Source: Psychrobium sp. MM17-31 (GTDB lineage Bacteria; Pseudomonadota; Gammaproteobacteria; Enterobacterales; Psychrobiaceae). Taken from it: a stretch of 64,000 bases of DNA. The stretch lies in contig NZ_JAKRGA010000003.1 in the NCBI RefSeq assembly GCF_022347785.1, positions 248,001-312,000 of the forward strand, written 5' to 3'. Below, one piece after another: positions 1 to 9,743 of this stretch (the first letter of the stretch is position 1; every line of letters begins with the position of its first letter). Under the pieces are notes generated by a model. It saw nothing but the letters and a program-made list of their open reading frames with translations, was not told where the DNA came from and made no database searches. Position numbers and translations under genes: made by a program.

Positions 1-333
1 CGGATTACCAGCAACACTATCGATATTATCTAAACAAATCAGGGGTAAACTATCGAGATTTTCTAAAATAGCCACACTCATTGACGCGTACATTTCAAAA
101 GGAATATAGAAGGTTTGCATCCCCTGCTCTTGAGCAGCCGCACAACAAGCGTGAAGAAGATGTGTTTTGCCGGATTTAGGTTGGCCCCAAAGGTAAATAA
201 ATTGATTCTCTGCACTAGCAACTTGCAAAGACATTACATTGAGTAATTCTTCGTTGTTAGCGGGATAGAAACTATCGAATGTTTCATCATCCGGTAAATA
301 TACGGGCAAAGACAATTGGTTAGGGTTAGACAA
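1..333 (-). CDS. hda: Hda, DnaA-inactivating AAA+ protein (C-terminus outside window)
   Basis: Hda binds the DNA-loaded sliding clamp and triggers hydrolysis of DnaA-ATP, preventing re-initiation of replication. The visible 111 residues open with a clamp-binding motif (QLSLPV, residues 5-10), then PDDETFDSFYP as in E. coli Hda, and a Walker A loop (WGQPKSGKTH). The rest lies beyond the left edge. The frame has no ATG between the upstream in-frame stop at 364-366 and the conserved start of the protein. A TTG at 331-333 is the best start, with only a weak Shine-Dalgarno sequence. It is about 100 bp downstream of the DUF2066 gene in the same direction, an order I recall from related Alteromonadales. 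Identity is secure; the exact start is inferred. Confidence 0.9.
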   Translation of the reverse strand, partial: MSNPNQLSLPVYLPDDETFDSFYPANNEELLNVMSLQVASAENQFIYLWGQPKSGKTHLLHACCAAAQEQGMQTFYIPFEMYASMSVAILENLDSLPLICLDNIDSVAGNP

Positions 334-430
334 AAGTGAAATCCAACAATTTATAAAGCGAGTTTAGTTTACATGCCGCGTCATACAGAGGCAACCGCCA
401 AACCCTTAAACCCGCTTGAACGCAGAATAT

Positions 431-1507
431 TTAACCTCGCCACTCGAACAAAACGAGACTAGGATCATAATTCACAATCTGCGACATCTTGCTACCAAGA
501 TTGATTAAATCAAGAAATGAATCCCTACTACCCAATAATTGAACTTTAAAGCTGTATTCGTTGGCTTTGACCTTGACCAAAACAACATCCTCCACCGCTT
601 TAATACTCTTAAGATACTCAACGGCTTGAGCATAGCGCCTAAGTGAATCAATATTTGTTAAAGTCACCATCATATCGCCATCTTTAGCCGTGGTATCGAC
701 ACTATATTGCTTTGCGAAAAAGTCTGTGCTTTGGTTAATGATCTCGTTGAATGCACCATTTAACGACGTCGCATCATCACTGCCAGTCATACTAATATCA
801 GCGCTTGTTTGGCCAAAAATATCCACGTCAGAACCCATTTTGAATACCGACCAAGAGACGTTTTTGCTAAAACCGTAGTTAGTCACTTTACCCAAAATCA
901 TATAGTCAGAACGATAGCGTGCATTGGCTACCGCAACTTTGTCTTCAAACTGGCCCCACACATCACCAGCGGAAACCACCATTTGATCGTCGAGATCCCA
1001 AAGAGGCACTAATAAAGGTAATCCTCGTACTTTAGCGATTTTTTTAATATCCGCTAATAACTGCGGCGAAGATTGCTCGTTTAAAATTTGGCGATTGCCC
1101 TGCTCGTCTTCATAGACAAGCCATAACATTACCGAAGGGCGCTCGGCGTCCCACAAGGTAAATCCATTTTGCTTTAAAAGCTCGTCAATTAACTGTTCAT
1201 TAAAGGTAACGGCTAGCTCATTACCGCTAGCAGTTTGATTAAATCCAAAGCCAGACGCGTAAGATAACGCCTTTGCAATTTCCTGTTGAATTGTCGGATG
1301 CTCGGTGATTTTGCTTTGGCCAGATACTTTGACCAAAACTTGGCCAAACATCGACTTAATCGCTTCATTACGCGCAGTATTGGATTGACCGCTAACCGGC
1401 GCAGATGCTTGATAGAGAGTTTGATTTGATTGCGCTAATGCAACGTTGGAAACACTTAAACTCGCCGCCAACAGCATAGATGAGAACAAAACAGATTTAT
1501 TAAACAC
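431..1507 (-). CDS. DUF2066 family secreted protein
   Basis: A conserved gammaproteobacterial protein of unknown function. A start at GTG 1505-1507 gives a clean signal peptide (about 26 residues, ending near VALAQ). An AAGGAT box lies about 13 nt upstream. The ORF is open about 34 codons further upstream, but that extension is not hydrophobic in the right way and is Cys-rich, so it is probably not translated. The region after the signal (YQASAPVSGQSN, then QVLVKVSGQ) is the DUF2066 signature. It lies between hda and the divergent purM, the usual neighbourhood for this family. Probably periplasmic; no catalytic motif seen. Confidence 0.75.
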   Translation of the reverse strand: MFNKSVLFSSMLLAASLSVSNVALAQSNQTLYQASAPVSGQSNTARNEAIKSMFGQVLVKVSGQSKITEHPTIQQEIAKALSYASGFGFNQTASGNELAVTFNEQLIDELLKQNGFTLWDAERPSVMLWLVYEDEQGNRQILNEQSSPQLLADIKKIAKVRGLPLLVPLWDLDDQMVVSAGDVWGQFEDKVAVANARYRSDYMILGKVTNYGFSKNVSWSVFKMGSDVDIFGQTSADISMTGSDDATSLNGAFNEIINQSTDFFAKQYSVDTTAKDGDMMVTLTNIDSLRRYAQAVEYLKSIKAVEDVVLVKVKANEYSFKVQLLGSRDSFLDLINLGSKMSQIVNYDPSLVLFEWRG

Positions 1508-1771
1508 GATGATCAGAAAATCCTTATTAAGTGTGAGTGAAAGCTTAGCATAATTAATGCGAAAACAGCACGATGCGCAAGATAATATCTGCAGCAGATT
1601 TACCAACACTGAACAAAACTAGAGCGTAATAGAGCGAATAACGTGCTTTGTATCACTTTAGTTGGCACAAACGCCAAAAAAAACGTGAAATAAATCTCAT
1701 TTTTTCGTGTTCTATCCTAAGACATTACGCTAGAATACGCGCAATTTTTATGGCTAAGCAGGAAATTTCTC

Positions 1772-2809
1772 GTGAGCAACTCAAAATCCTTAAGTTACAA
1801 AGACGCTGGTGTAGATATCGACGCAGGTAATGCACTGGTTGATAACATTAAAGGTGTTGTAAAACGCACACATCGTCCAGAAGTAATGGGTAATATTGGT
1901 GGTTTTGGCGCGTTATGTCAGTTACCGACTAAATATAAAGAGCCAGTATTGGTATCTGGCACTGACGGTGTCGGTACTAAATTGCGCTTAGCGATTGATT
2001 TAAAGCGTCACGAGAGTGTTGGTATCGATCTTGTTGGTATGTGTGTTAACGATCTTATCGTGCAAGGTGCAGAGCCACTATTCTTCCTTGATTATTACGC
2101 AACAGCAAAACTGGATGTTGATGTAGCTACTCAAGTAGTTACCGGCATTGGCAGAGGGTGTGAATTATCGGGTTGTGCATTAATTGGCGGCGAAACAGCC
2201 GAAATGCCAGGCATGTACCACGGTGACGATTACGACATGGCTGGTTTCTGTGTGGGTGTTGTTGAAAAAGAAGATGTGATTGACGGAACCAAAGTCAGCG
2301 ATGGTGATGCACTAATCGCCCTAGCCTCATCAGGTCCACACTCAAATGGTTTCTCATTGATCCGCAAAGTACTTGAAGTTAGCGGTGAAGATCCAGCAAC
2401 TGAACTAGACGGTAAATCAATTGCTGATCACTTAATGGAGCCAACGCGCATCTACGTTAAAAACTGCCTAGAAGTCATCGAAAAACACAATGTGCACGCT
2501 CTGTCACACATTACTGGTGGCGGCTTCTGGGAAAACATTCCACGCGTACTGCCAAGCAACCTAAAAGCCAACATTAAGGGTGACAGCTGGCAATGGCCGG
2601 TAATCTTTAATTGGTTACAAGAAAAAGGTAACATCGAAACGTACGAAATGTACCGTACTTTTAACTGTGGCGTCGGCATGATCTTGGTTGTTCCTCAAAA
2701 TGAATTAGAGAGCGCTTTATCACAGTTTAAAGAACTTGGTGAAAATGCGTGGCATATCGGTGACATTGCTACTCGTAATGGTGACGAAGAGCAAGTTACA
2801 ATCGCTTAG
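1772..2809 (+). CDS. purM: Phosphoribosylformylglycinamidine cyclo-ligase (AIR synthetase)
   Basis: Catalyses the fifth step of purine synthesis, the ATP-dependent ring closure of FGAM to AIR. The 345-residue length matches E. coli PurM. Visible family motifs are [16 protein letters not shown] at the N-terminus, [31 protein letters not shown], the glycine-rich [11 protein letters not shown] and [13 protein letters not shown]. Translation starts at GTG 1772 with AGGAAA six nt upstream. It is followed after 44 bp by purN, the same pair order as in E. coli. A TAGAAT hexamer at 1731-1736 could be the -10 box, but no good -35 is visible and I could not recognise a PurR operator. Confidence 0.97.
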   Translation: MSNSKSLSYKDAGVDIDAGNALVDNIKGVVKRTHRPEVMGNIGGFGALCQLPTKYKEPVLVSGTDGVGTKLRLAIDLKRHESVGIDLVGMCVNDLIVQGAEPLFFLDYYATAKLDVDVATQVVTGIGRGCELSGCALIGGETAEMPGMYHGDDYDMAGFCVGVVEKEDVIDGTKVSDGDALIALASSGPHSNGFSLIRKVLEVSGEDPATELDGKSIADHLMEPTRIYVKNCLEVIEKHNVHALSHITGGGFWENIPRVLPSNLKANIKGDSWQWPVIFNWLQEKGNIETYEMYRTFNCGVGMILVVPQNELESALSQFKELGENAWHIGDIATRNGDEEQVTIA

Positions 2810-2853
2810 TATCTATTTGTTGTCACAGAAATGTGTTGTAAAAGAGAATATTG

Positions 2854-3507
2854 ATGTCAAAAAGAATTGTGGTATTAATTAGCGGCAACGGCAGTAACTT
2901 ACAAGCCATCATTGATGCTTGCGAAGCCAAACAGATTGCTGGTGATGTCGTTGGCGTTATTTCTAATAAAGCTGACGTTTACGGCTTAGAGCGCGCGGCA
3001 AATCACAACATCGAAAGTGCGGTGATCAGTCATCGCGATTTCGAGAGTCGTGAAGCTTACGATGTTGAGCTTGCACACGCCATCGACAAGTTTGAAGCGG
3101 ACTTGGTGGTTCTTGCTGGATTTATGCGTATTCTAACGCCTCAATTCACAGAGAAATTCGCCGGACGAATGCTAAACATCCACCCGTCATTACTGCCTAA
3201 ATATCAGGGCCTCAATACTCACCAACGCGCTATTGATGCGGGTGATACCGAGCACGGTGTTAGCGTACATTTCGTAACAGCTGAGCTTGACGGCGGTCCA
3301 GTCGTGCTGCAAGCAAAAGTGCCGGTGTTCCCAGAAGATAGTGCCGATGATCTTGCCTCTCGTGTCCACGAGCAGGAACATCGCATCTATCCATTGGTCG
3401 TTAACTGGTTTGTCGATGGTCGACTGAGTGTGGCAGACCACAATGGGCAACAAGTTGCTGTCCTAGATAACAATATTTTAGGTAGTGCAGGCTACTCTCC
3501 TGAATAA
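2854..3507 (+). CDS. purN: Phosphoribosylglycinamide formyltransferase
   Basis: Transfers a formyl group from 10-formyl-THF to GAR (third purine step). The catalytic triad region is visible: Asn and His in MLNIHPSLLP, and Asp in the VHFVTAELDGGPVV segment. The N-terminal VLISGNGSNLQAI loop binds the phosphate of GAR. At 217 residues it is slightly longer than E. coli PurN (212). ATG 2854 is chosen over the adjacent TTG at 2851. It probably forms an operon with purM and ends at a strong terminator directly downstream. Confidence 0.97.
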   Translation: MSKRIVVLISGNGSNLQAIIDACEAKQIAGDVVGVISNKADVYGLERAANHNIESAVISHRDFESREAYDVELAHAIDKFEADLVVLAGFMRILTPQFTEKFAGRMLNIHPSLLPKYQGLNTHQRAIDAGDTEHGVSVHFVTAELDGGPVVLQAKVPVFPEDSADDLASRVHEQEHRIYPLVVNWFVDGRLSVADHNGQQVAVLDNNILGSAGYSPE

Positions 3508-3512
3508 ATCAC

Positions 3513-3541
3513 AAAGGCGCTTATCCAAGCGCCTTTTCTTT
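3513..3541. terminator. Rho-independent terminator after purN
   Basis: Perfect 7-bp stem GGCGCTT/AAGCGCC (3516-3522 and 3527-3533) with an ATCC loop, A-rich on the left and TTTTCTTTT on the right. It ends the purMN transcript. Its left arm overlaps the stop codon of the convergent small gene, so it probably serves both strands. Confidence 0.85.
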
Positions 3542-3823
3542 TGTGATCTCTAACGTCATTGTCTCAGGTGCTCCGCCAAATGGTGCTTCACATTCGACTA
3601 AAAACACCCCGCCATTAGTTTTCCAACGACCGTCAACATTGAAGGTACGTTCGCCGTTAAAAAACTCACTCGTCCACTTATCAACCATTAAGCCTTGTTC
3701 AACAAGGAGCTCTTCACTTTGCAACCGACACAAACGCTCTACTGCCTTAATTGACATTAAGGGCTCACTAGCTACGACTAAAGTTGGTATGAAAAGTAAT
3801 AAACTAATCCATTGAAAAGACAT
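3521..3823 (-). CDS. Small secreted protein of unknown function
   Basis: A 100-residue protein with an N-terminal signal peptide (hydrophobic residues 4-18, likely cleavage after VVAS). A short mature part contains two cysteines (CRLQSEELL and VECEAPFGG) that could form a disulfide. I do not recognise the family. The mature half alternates polar and hydrophobic residues like a small beta-rich periplasmic domain. It lies alone, convergent with purN and divergent from asnB; its stop codon sits inside the purN terminator. The Shine-Dalgarno sequence is weak. That it is a gene is supported by the signal peptide and by filling the gap; function is unknown. Confidence 0.6.
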   Translation of the reverse strand: MSFQWISLLLFIPTLVVASEPLMSIKAVERLCRLQSEELLVEQGLMVDKWTSEFFNGERTFNVDGRWKTNGGVFLVECEAPFGGAPETMTLEITKEKALG

Positions 3824-4122
3824 AATATTTCTATTCGTCGAAAAAAACTTAATAACGATTGTATATTAACGTTGACATTAATAAACCCTTTAGTTATAAA
3901 GTTTGCAAGATTATAAAAATCAACAATATTTACGACATAGATTGTACTTAAGTACGACACCAATAAATATTGTGAGTTAAACGAATTAGCGCAACGCGCA
4001 CTTTGATTAACCACCCTTCAACTTACCGCCAAATTAAGCGCTATATAGTGACTGCTGTAAATCGTGCTAGCTTTTTATTGCCTATTATAAATTTGCCCCC
4101 GTGGCGTTAGGAGAATTTTTGT

Positions 4123-5784
4123 ATGTGTTCTATCTTTTCTATCTTCGATCTAAAGTCTGATCCCGCACAACTGCGTGAAACCGCTTTAGAAATGTCTAAG
4201 CTAATGCGCCACCGTGGCCCAGATTGGTCGGGGATCTATGCTTCAGACAAAGCGATTTTAGCGCATGAGCGTTTAGCGATTGTTGACATCGATAATGGCG
4301 CACAACCACTATACAACGAAGCTGGCAACAACATCCTAGCGGTAAACGGTGAAATCTATAACCACAAAGAGCTTGGTGCTGAGTACCCAGATTACCCATT
4401 CCAAACCAAATCAGACTGTGAAGTTATCTTAGCGCTCTATCAGGCACACGGCAGCGACTTCTTAGATAAGCTAAACGGTATGTTCGCATTCGCTTTATAT
4501 GACGAAACGCAAGATCGCTACCTACTTGGTCGCGACCACATTGGTATCATTCCTATGTACACGGGCTATGATGAGCACGGTAACTTCTATGTCGCGTCAG
4601 AAATGAAGGCATTGGTACCTGTGTGTAAAACCGTTGAAGAATTCCCTCCTGGCCATTACTACGATTCGAAAGAAGGTAAACTCGTTAAGTACTACCAGCG
4701 TGATTGGACTGAATACGATGCAGTTAAAGACAATGATGCCAGCCCTGCAGCATTAAAAACAGCGCTAGAAAACAGTGTTAAGCGTCAACTGATGTCAGAT
4801 GTCCCTTACGGTGTACTATTGTCAGGTGGTTTAGATAGTTCAGTAATTTCAGCTGTCACTCAACAATTTGCCAAAAAACGCGTAGAAGACAACGATGAGT
4901 CAAGCGCTTGGTGGCCTCAGCTTCATTCGTTTGCGGTTGGTCTTGAAGGCTCTCCAGATCTCGTAGCAGCTCAAGAAGTTGCAGATCACTTAGGCACAGT
5001 GCACCACCCTGTTCATTTTACGATCCGCGAAGGTTTAGACGCCATTAAAGATGTTATCTATCATCTTGAAACTTATGATGTAACGACGATTCGCGCTTCT
5101 ACGCCGATGTACTTAATGGCGCGTAAAATCAAGGCAATGGGCATTAAGATGGTACTTTCTGGTGAAGGCTCCGATGAATTACTTGGCGGTTACCTCTACT
5201 TCCATAAAGCACCAAACGCACAAGAGTTCCACGAAGAAACTGTGCGCAAACTAAACAAACTCCATATGTTTGATTGTGCCCGTGCGAATAAAGCCATGTC
5301 TGCGTGGGGCGTTGAAGCCCGCGTACCATTCTTAGATAAGGAATTTGTTGATGTTGCAATGCGTCAAAATCCTGATGCGAAAATGATCACCAAAGATCGT
5401 ATGGAAAAACATATCTTACGTGAAGCCTTCTCTGACATGCTGCCACAATCAGTTGCATGGCGTCAGAAAGAACAATTCTCTGACGGCGTTGGTTATTCAT
5501 GGATTGATGAACTAAAAGCACACGCGGACGAAGTAGTATCGGATGCGCAACTAGAGAATGCGGCATTTAAATTCCCACACAACACGCCAGACAGTAAAGA
5601 GGGCTACTTATTTAGAACCATTTTCGAGCAGCACTTCCCAAATGAAACTGCTGCCAAATGTGTGCCAGGTGGCAAGTCGGTTGCCTGTTCAACGCCAGAA
5701 GCACTAGCGTGGGATGAGAGTTTCCAAAACATGAATGAGCCATCAGGACGTGCTGTCGCTGCAGTTCATAACGATAGCTACTAA
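4123..5784 (+). CDS. asnB: Asparagine synthase B (glutamine-hydrolysing)
   Basis: Makes asparagine from aspartate using ATP and glutamine amide nitrogen. The N-terminal glutaminase domain has the catalytic Cys2 (MCSIF) exposed after removal of Met1, with RLAIVDIDNGAQPL and NGEIYNH motifs. The synthetase domain has the pyrophosphatase loop LLSGGLDSSVISA near residues 230-242 and SGEGSDELLGGY. Its 553 residues match E. coli AsnB (554). ATG 4123 has TAGGAG about 9 nt upstream. The roughly 300 bp upstream (3824-4122) holds no gene and presumably contains the promoter. A strong terminator follows. Apparently monocistronic. Confidence 0.97.
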   Translation: MCSIFSIFDLKSDPAQLRETALEMSKLMRHRGPDWSGIYASDKAILAHERLAIVDIDNGAQPLYNEAGNNILAVNGEIYNHKELGAEYPDYPFQTKSDCEVILALYQAHGSDFLDKLNGMFAFALYDETQDRYLLGRDHIGIIPMYTGYDEHGNFYVASEMKALVPVCKTVEEFPPGHYYDSKEGKLVKYYQRDWTEYDAVKDNDASPAALKTALENSVKRQLMSDVPYGVLLSGGLDSSVISAVTQQFAKKRVEDNDESSAWWPQLHSFAVGLEGSPDLVAAQEVADHLGTVHHPVHFTIREGLDAIKDVIYHLETYDVTTIRASTPMYLMARKIKAMGIKMVLSGEGSDELLGGYLYFHKAPNAQEFHEETVRKLNKLHMFDCARANKAMSAWGVEARVPFLDKEFVDVAMRQNPDAKMITKDRMEKHILREAFSDMLPQSVAWRQKEQFSDGVGYSWIDELKAHADEVVSDAQLENAAFKFPHNTPDSKEGYLFRTIFEQHFPNETAAKCVPGGKSVACSTPEALAWDESFQNMNEPSGRAVAAVHNDSY

Positions 5785-5800
5785 GTTTTCACCTATAAAA

Positions 5801-5830
5801 AAAAGGGCCAGCAAATGCTGGCCCGTTTTA
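5801..5830. terminator. Rho-independent terminator between asnB and gsk
   Basis: GC-rich perfect stem GGGCCAGC/GCTGGCCC with an AAAT loop (5805-5824), preceded by a run of A and followed by GTTTTA. It lies between convergent asnB and gsk and can act on both strands. Confidence 0.9.
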
Positions 5831-5850
5831 GTTAAAAGCTTTAGGCAGGC

Positions 5851-7149
5851 TTATTGCTCCCAATACGCTTCTTCTAATGAATCTTCGCGCTCTGGTAGGC
5901 CTTTAGATAGACGCGGTGAATGTTGGTTTAGCATTTCAAAACTTACGCGGTTTGAATATTTACATACCTGCGCAAACGACGAATAAGTTAATGCATTTTT
6001 GATGTGCTTACTCGAGTTCGGAAAGTGCTGCTTGTGATAGTGATTAGCCGCCATATCGTGGAGCAACGCTGATAACGCGCCATCACCTGCACCATTGGTA
6101 TTCTTAATTTTCTCAGGACCGCCCATGTAAGGCTCAATGTGAGAAAATACCATCATAGGTTCACTACAGTCTGCTTTAGTCATGGCGCGGCTAAATTCAA
6201 ACTGGTTAAAATCGGCAATTTTACCTGTTTTCAGTGGGTTTTTAGTTTCTCGCTTAAGATCAAAATCAGTATAACCAGATAGATAGAGCCCTTCTGATCC
6301 AGCAGTTAACAATACTAAATCACAAACCGTCAGTGCTTTTTCACTAGCTAGCAGGGGATCATCAAAGCCAGTCAAGGTTTCAGCTTCTTCTTCGTTCATC
6401 GCTACCACTGACACGTGTTTCTCAATAAACTCAAGCCACCAGCTTGGGTTCTCAGCAATCAATTGCTTAGTTCCAAGTGACAATACTACTGGGACATCGT
6501 GTTTGTTCGCCAGCTCGACAGCACTTAGCGTCGCCGTATTGATGGTGTCACCCTCACCTACACGCATCAGATAAGCACTGATCACCAAGGCTGAAGATTT
6601 CGCTATGACATTTTCGTCAACGTTCTCTTGCGTTAATGCGTTGGCCATACCTTGGTTAAAGGCGAACGTACGCTCACCATCTTCGCTGATCAGGGTAAAA
6701 CAACGGCCAATAGGACCTGAAACCGGCTGCAAATAATCTAAGTCCACTTTCGATGAGGTATTACACAAGTATTTATAGGCATAACCCTTAGCGCGAATGG
6801 GATCACTAATCACGCCAAATAACACACTGCGGTTATCTGATAAGACTGAGAAATTGTGTAGCGTGTTGCCGATAGTCCCGCCAGCAAATTCATGACTAAT
6901 ACTATCAGCATCCAATAATGCACCGTAAATAGTTTCCGCTTGGGCATCGTCCACCAAGCACGATGTCCCTTTGATCAAGTCAAAACGATCTAGAAAGTCT
7001 TGACTCACAGGCGCTTCAATATCTACCAGCGTCTGATCGATACCACAGATGTGACTCTCGATTTTTTGGCTTTTATTAACTTGATGCGCCGCTTTTGGCG
7101 TTGTTACGGGAAAATAGTGCTTAATTTTGCGTTGACCGGGAAATTTCAT
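5851..7149 (-). CDS. gsk: Inosine-guanosine kinase
   Basis: Phosphorylates guanosine and inosine to GMP and IMP in purine salvage. A start at ATG 7147-7149 reproduces the E. coli N-terminus (MKFPGQRKIKHYFPV) with AGGCG upstream. Family blocks are GIDQTLVDIEA, FAGGTIGNTLHN, the PfkB-type anion-hole and catalytic segment NTNGAGDGALSALLHD, and the C-terminus NQHSPRLSKGLPEREDSLEE, all near-identical to E. coli Gsk. Length 432 residues is normal. It lies downstream of adk in the same direction, but adk has its own terminator and gsk its own promoter-like sequence and leader hairpin, so it is probably transcribed separately. Confidence 0.96.
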   Translation of the reverse strand: MKFPGQRKIKHYFPVTTPKAAHQVNKSQKIESHICGIDQTLVDIEAPVSQDFLDRFDLIKGTSCLVDDAQAETIYGALLDADSISHEFAGGTIGNTLHNFSVLSDNRSVLFGVISDPIRAKGYAYKYLCNTSSKVDLDYLQPVSGPIGRCFTLISEDGERTFAFNQGMANALTQENVDENVIAKSSALVISAYLMRVGEGDTINTATLSAVELANKHDVPVVLSLGTKQLIAENPSWWLEFIEKHVSVVAMNEEEAETLTGFDDPLLASEKALTVCDLVLLTAGSEGLYLSGYTDFDLKRETKNPLKTGKIADFNQFEFSRAMTKADCSEPMMVFSHIEPYMGGPEKIKNTNGAGDGALSALLHDMAANHYHKQHFPNSSKHIKNALTYSSFAQVCKYSNRVSFEMLNQHSPRLSKGLPEREDSLEEAYWEQ

Positions 7150-7168
7150 GAAATCGCCTAATAAAATT

Positions 7169-7198
7169 AAAAAAGCCCAAATGATTAGCCATTTGAGC
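7169..7198 (-). terminator. Terminator-like hairpin in the gsk leader (possible attenuator)
   Basis: Read on the minus strand: a 9-bp stem GCTCAAATG/CATTTGGGC (one G-T wobble) with a 6-nt loop, immediately followed by TTTTTT. It ends about 20 nt before the gsk start codon and lies downstream of the likely gsk promoter. It is therefore placed to stop gsk transcription rather than that of adk, whose own terminator is at 7322-7350. Confidence 0.6.
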
Positions 7199-7236
7199 AA
7201 ACGCCGCTATTCTAGCTCAATCTCTGGGCACACACG

Positions 7237-7265
7237 AATAAAAAATTGCGATGAATTAGTGTCAA
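7237..7265 (-). promoter_or_regulatory. Likely sigma-70 promoter of gsk
   Basis: A perfect -35 TTGACA (7260-7265 on the minus strand), a 17-nt spacer and TTTATT as -10. This predicts transcription starting near 7230 and a leader of about 80 nt containing the hairpin. A second -10-like TAGAAT (7209-7214) lies downstream. Confidence 0.45.
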
Positions 7266-7321
7266 TACTCAATAATGTGACTCATGTTAACCACATCACG
7301 TTTTACGCAAACTAAAGGCAT

Positions 7322-7350
7322 AAAAAAACCAGTCGCGGTGACTGGTTTTC
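7322..7350 (-). terminator. Rho-independent terminator of adk
   Basis: Minus-strand stem AACCAGTC/GACTGGTT with an ACCGC loop followed by a run of T, starting 17 nt after the adk stop codon. Confidence 0.9.
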
Positions 7351-7366
7351 CGTTAAATCATTAAGC

Positions 7367-8020
<654 letters not shown>

Positions 8021-8154
8021 CTATCGGATTGCTAAACTTTAATTAATCTCTGGATAATACAGTACAAAACAAAGATGTACAGTCAATCGTGGTTAGACTT
8101 TAGCCAGATAACAAATTTAATTGATTGAAATTTCTTTTAAAATAAAAAGTAAAA

Positions 8155-8186
8155 CAAAAAAGCCAATGAATTACTTCATTGGCTTT
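8155..8186 (-). terminator. Rho-independent terminator of the GAPDH gene
   Basis: Minus-strand 12-bp stem AAAGCCAATGAA/TTCATTGGCTTT with a 4-nt loop followed by TTTTGTTTT, 18 nt after the stop codon of the GAPDH gene. Confidence 0.9.
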
Positions 8187-8204
8187 CTCTTAACACCGGA
8201 TTAC

Positions 8205-9638
8205 TTAGGCACGTGGCAGTGTTGGGTAATCTAGGCCAAGCATGTTACGCATTACGCGCACTACCTGACAGCTGTAACCAAACTCGTTGTCGTACCATAC
8301 GTATAGTACACAGCTGTTGTCGCTAGTAATGGTTGCTTTTGAGTCAACAACACCAGCGTAACGGTTACCAACTAAGTCAGTTGATACGATTTCGCTTGAA
8401 GTCGTAAAATCAATTTGATCTTGTAACTCTGAGTGAAGTGCCATGTCACGTAGATAGGTGTTTAACTCTTCTACGTTAGTGCCTTCTTTCAAGTTCAAGT
8501 TCATGATCGCCATTGAAACGTTAGGTGTAGGAACACGAATTGCGTTACCAGTTAACTTGCCAGCAAGAACAGGAAGCGCTTTGGCTACGGCTTTAGCAGC
8601 ACCCGTTGACGTAATAACCATGTTTAACGGAGCACTACGACCACGACGTGGTGACTTGTGGTAGTTATCGATTAAGTTCTGATCGTTAGTGTACGAGTGA
8701 ACTGTTTCGATGTGACCGTTTACAATGCCGAATTTATCATCCATTGCTTTCAGGACTGGTGTAATGGCGTTAGTGGTACAACTCGCCGCACTTACGATGC
8801 GTGAATCACCAATCATTGAATCATTCACACCGTAAACGATGTTATCGATATCACCTTTCGCAGGAGCAGTTAGTAGCACTTTAGAAGCGCCAGTAGATTT
8901 AAGATGCTCAGATAGACCAGCTTCGTCAGTCCAAATACCGGTGTTATCAACCACAAGCGCGTTGTTAATGCCGTATTTAGTGTAATCAACAGAATCAGGA
9001 GAGTTAGCGTAAATCACTTGGATGTAGTTTCCGTTAGCGATTAATGCGTTGTTAGATTCATCAACTTCGATTGAGCCATTGAAAGGACCGTGTACTGAAT
9101 CACGACGTAGTAAGCTAGCGCGTTTTTCTAAATCACCACCTTTACCACGTACTACGATTGCACGCAGGCGCATTACGTTCGCTTGACCGCTGCGCTCAAT
9201 AAGCAGACGTGCTAATAAACGACCGATACGGCCGAAACCGTAAAGTACAACGTCACGTGGCTCAGCCTCTTCGCCTTTACCGATTAATTCGCTTAACTCT
9301 TCAGTTAGGAATTCATTTGCTTTTTCATAGTCAGTACCGTGCTGCTGAGCAAATTTAATAGCAATTTTACCAAGATCGATACGCGCTTGAGCAATGTTTA
9401 ACTCTGTGATCGCTTGTAATAATGGGAAAGACTCACGTAAACGTAATTTCTCGCCAGTGTGCTGACGAACGTTACGGTGTGCTTTGATAATATCGATAGT
9501 AGAGGCAGTAAGTAACGGACGACCGTAAACAGTGATTTCAACACCTTGCTGACGGAACAGTTTACCTAACAATGGTTGCATTGCTTCAGCGAGTTCCTGA
9601 CGTTCTTGCCAGCTGTTCAAATGTTTATCTTGAGTCAT
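8205..9638 (-). CDS. gap: Glyceraldehyde-3-phosphate dehydrogenase, long form with N-terminal extension
   Basis: Oxidises glyceraldehyde-3-phosphate to 1,3-bisphosphoglycerate with NAD(P). The GAPDH core starts near residue 128 with the Rossmann motif GFGRIGR (134-140). The catalytic Cys287 is in SAASCTTN and the catalytic His314 in ETVHSYTND; the C-terminal WYDNEFGYSCQVVR is present. Residues 1-127 are an extra helical, charged domain absent from the 331-residue E. coli GapA. Long forms like this occur in marine gammaproteobacteria such as Shewanella and Vibrio (general knowledge). Coenzyme preference and direction (glycolytic or gluconeogenic) cannot be read here. Proximity to hexR and pykA suggests HexR control. 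Confidence 0.9.
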   Translation of the reverse strand: MTQDKHLNSWQERQELAEAMQPLLGKLFRQQGVEITVYGRPLLTASTIDIIKAHRNVRQHTGEKLRLRESFPLLQAITELNIAQARIDLGKIAIKFAQQHGTDYEKANEFLTEELSELIGKGEEAEPRDVVLYGFGRIGRLLARLLIERSGQANVMRLRAIVVRGKGGDLEKRASLLRRDSVHGPFNGSIEVDESNNALIANGNYIQVIYANSPDSVDYTKYGINNALVVDNTGIWTDEAGLSEHLKSTGASKVLLTAPAKGDIDNIVYGVNDSMIGDSRIVSAASCTTNAITPVLKAMDDKFGIVNGHIETVHSYTNDQNLIDNYHKSPRRGRSAPLNMVITSTGAAKAVAKALPVLAGKLTGNAIRVPTPNVSMAIMNLNLKEGTNVEELNTYLRDMALHSELQDQIDFTTSSEIVSTDLVGNRYAGVVDSKATITSDNSCVLYVWYDNEFGYSCQVVRVMRNMLGLDYPTLPRA

Positions 9639-9743
9639 TAAAGCTTCCTTAATTGGTCTAAATTTGTAAAGCGAATAAATAATACGTAAAGTGTTATTAA
9701 CTCAGTATTGGCAATAAGTCATAACGACCATATCACCAACACT

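Noticed and set aside
1648-1830. A 60-codon plus-strand ORF over the purM start
   Set aside because: Very basic, overlaps purM in another frame and spans the promoter region.
3778-4014. A 78-codon minus-strand ORF overlapping the small secreted gene
   Set aside because: Lacks a ribosome site and its composition follows AT-rich intergenic DNA.
7293-7312. A PurR-operator-like sequence upstream of gsk
   Set aside because: Only half-site similarity to the E. coli consensus; no symmetric operator could be drawn.
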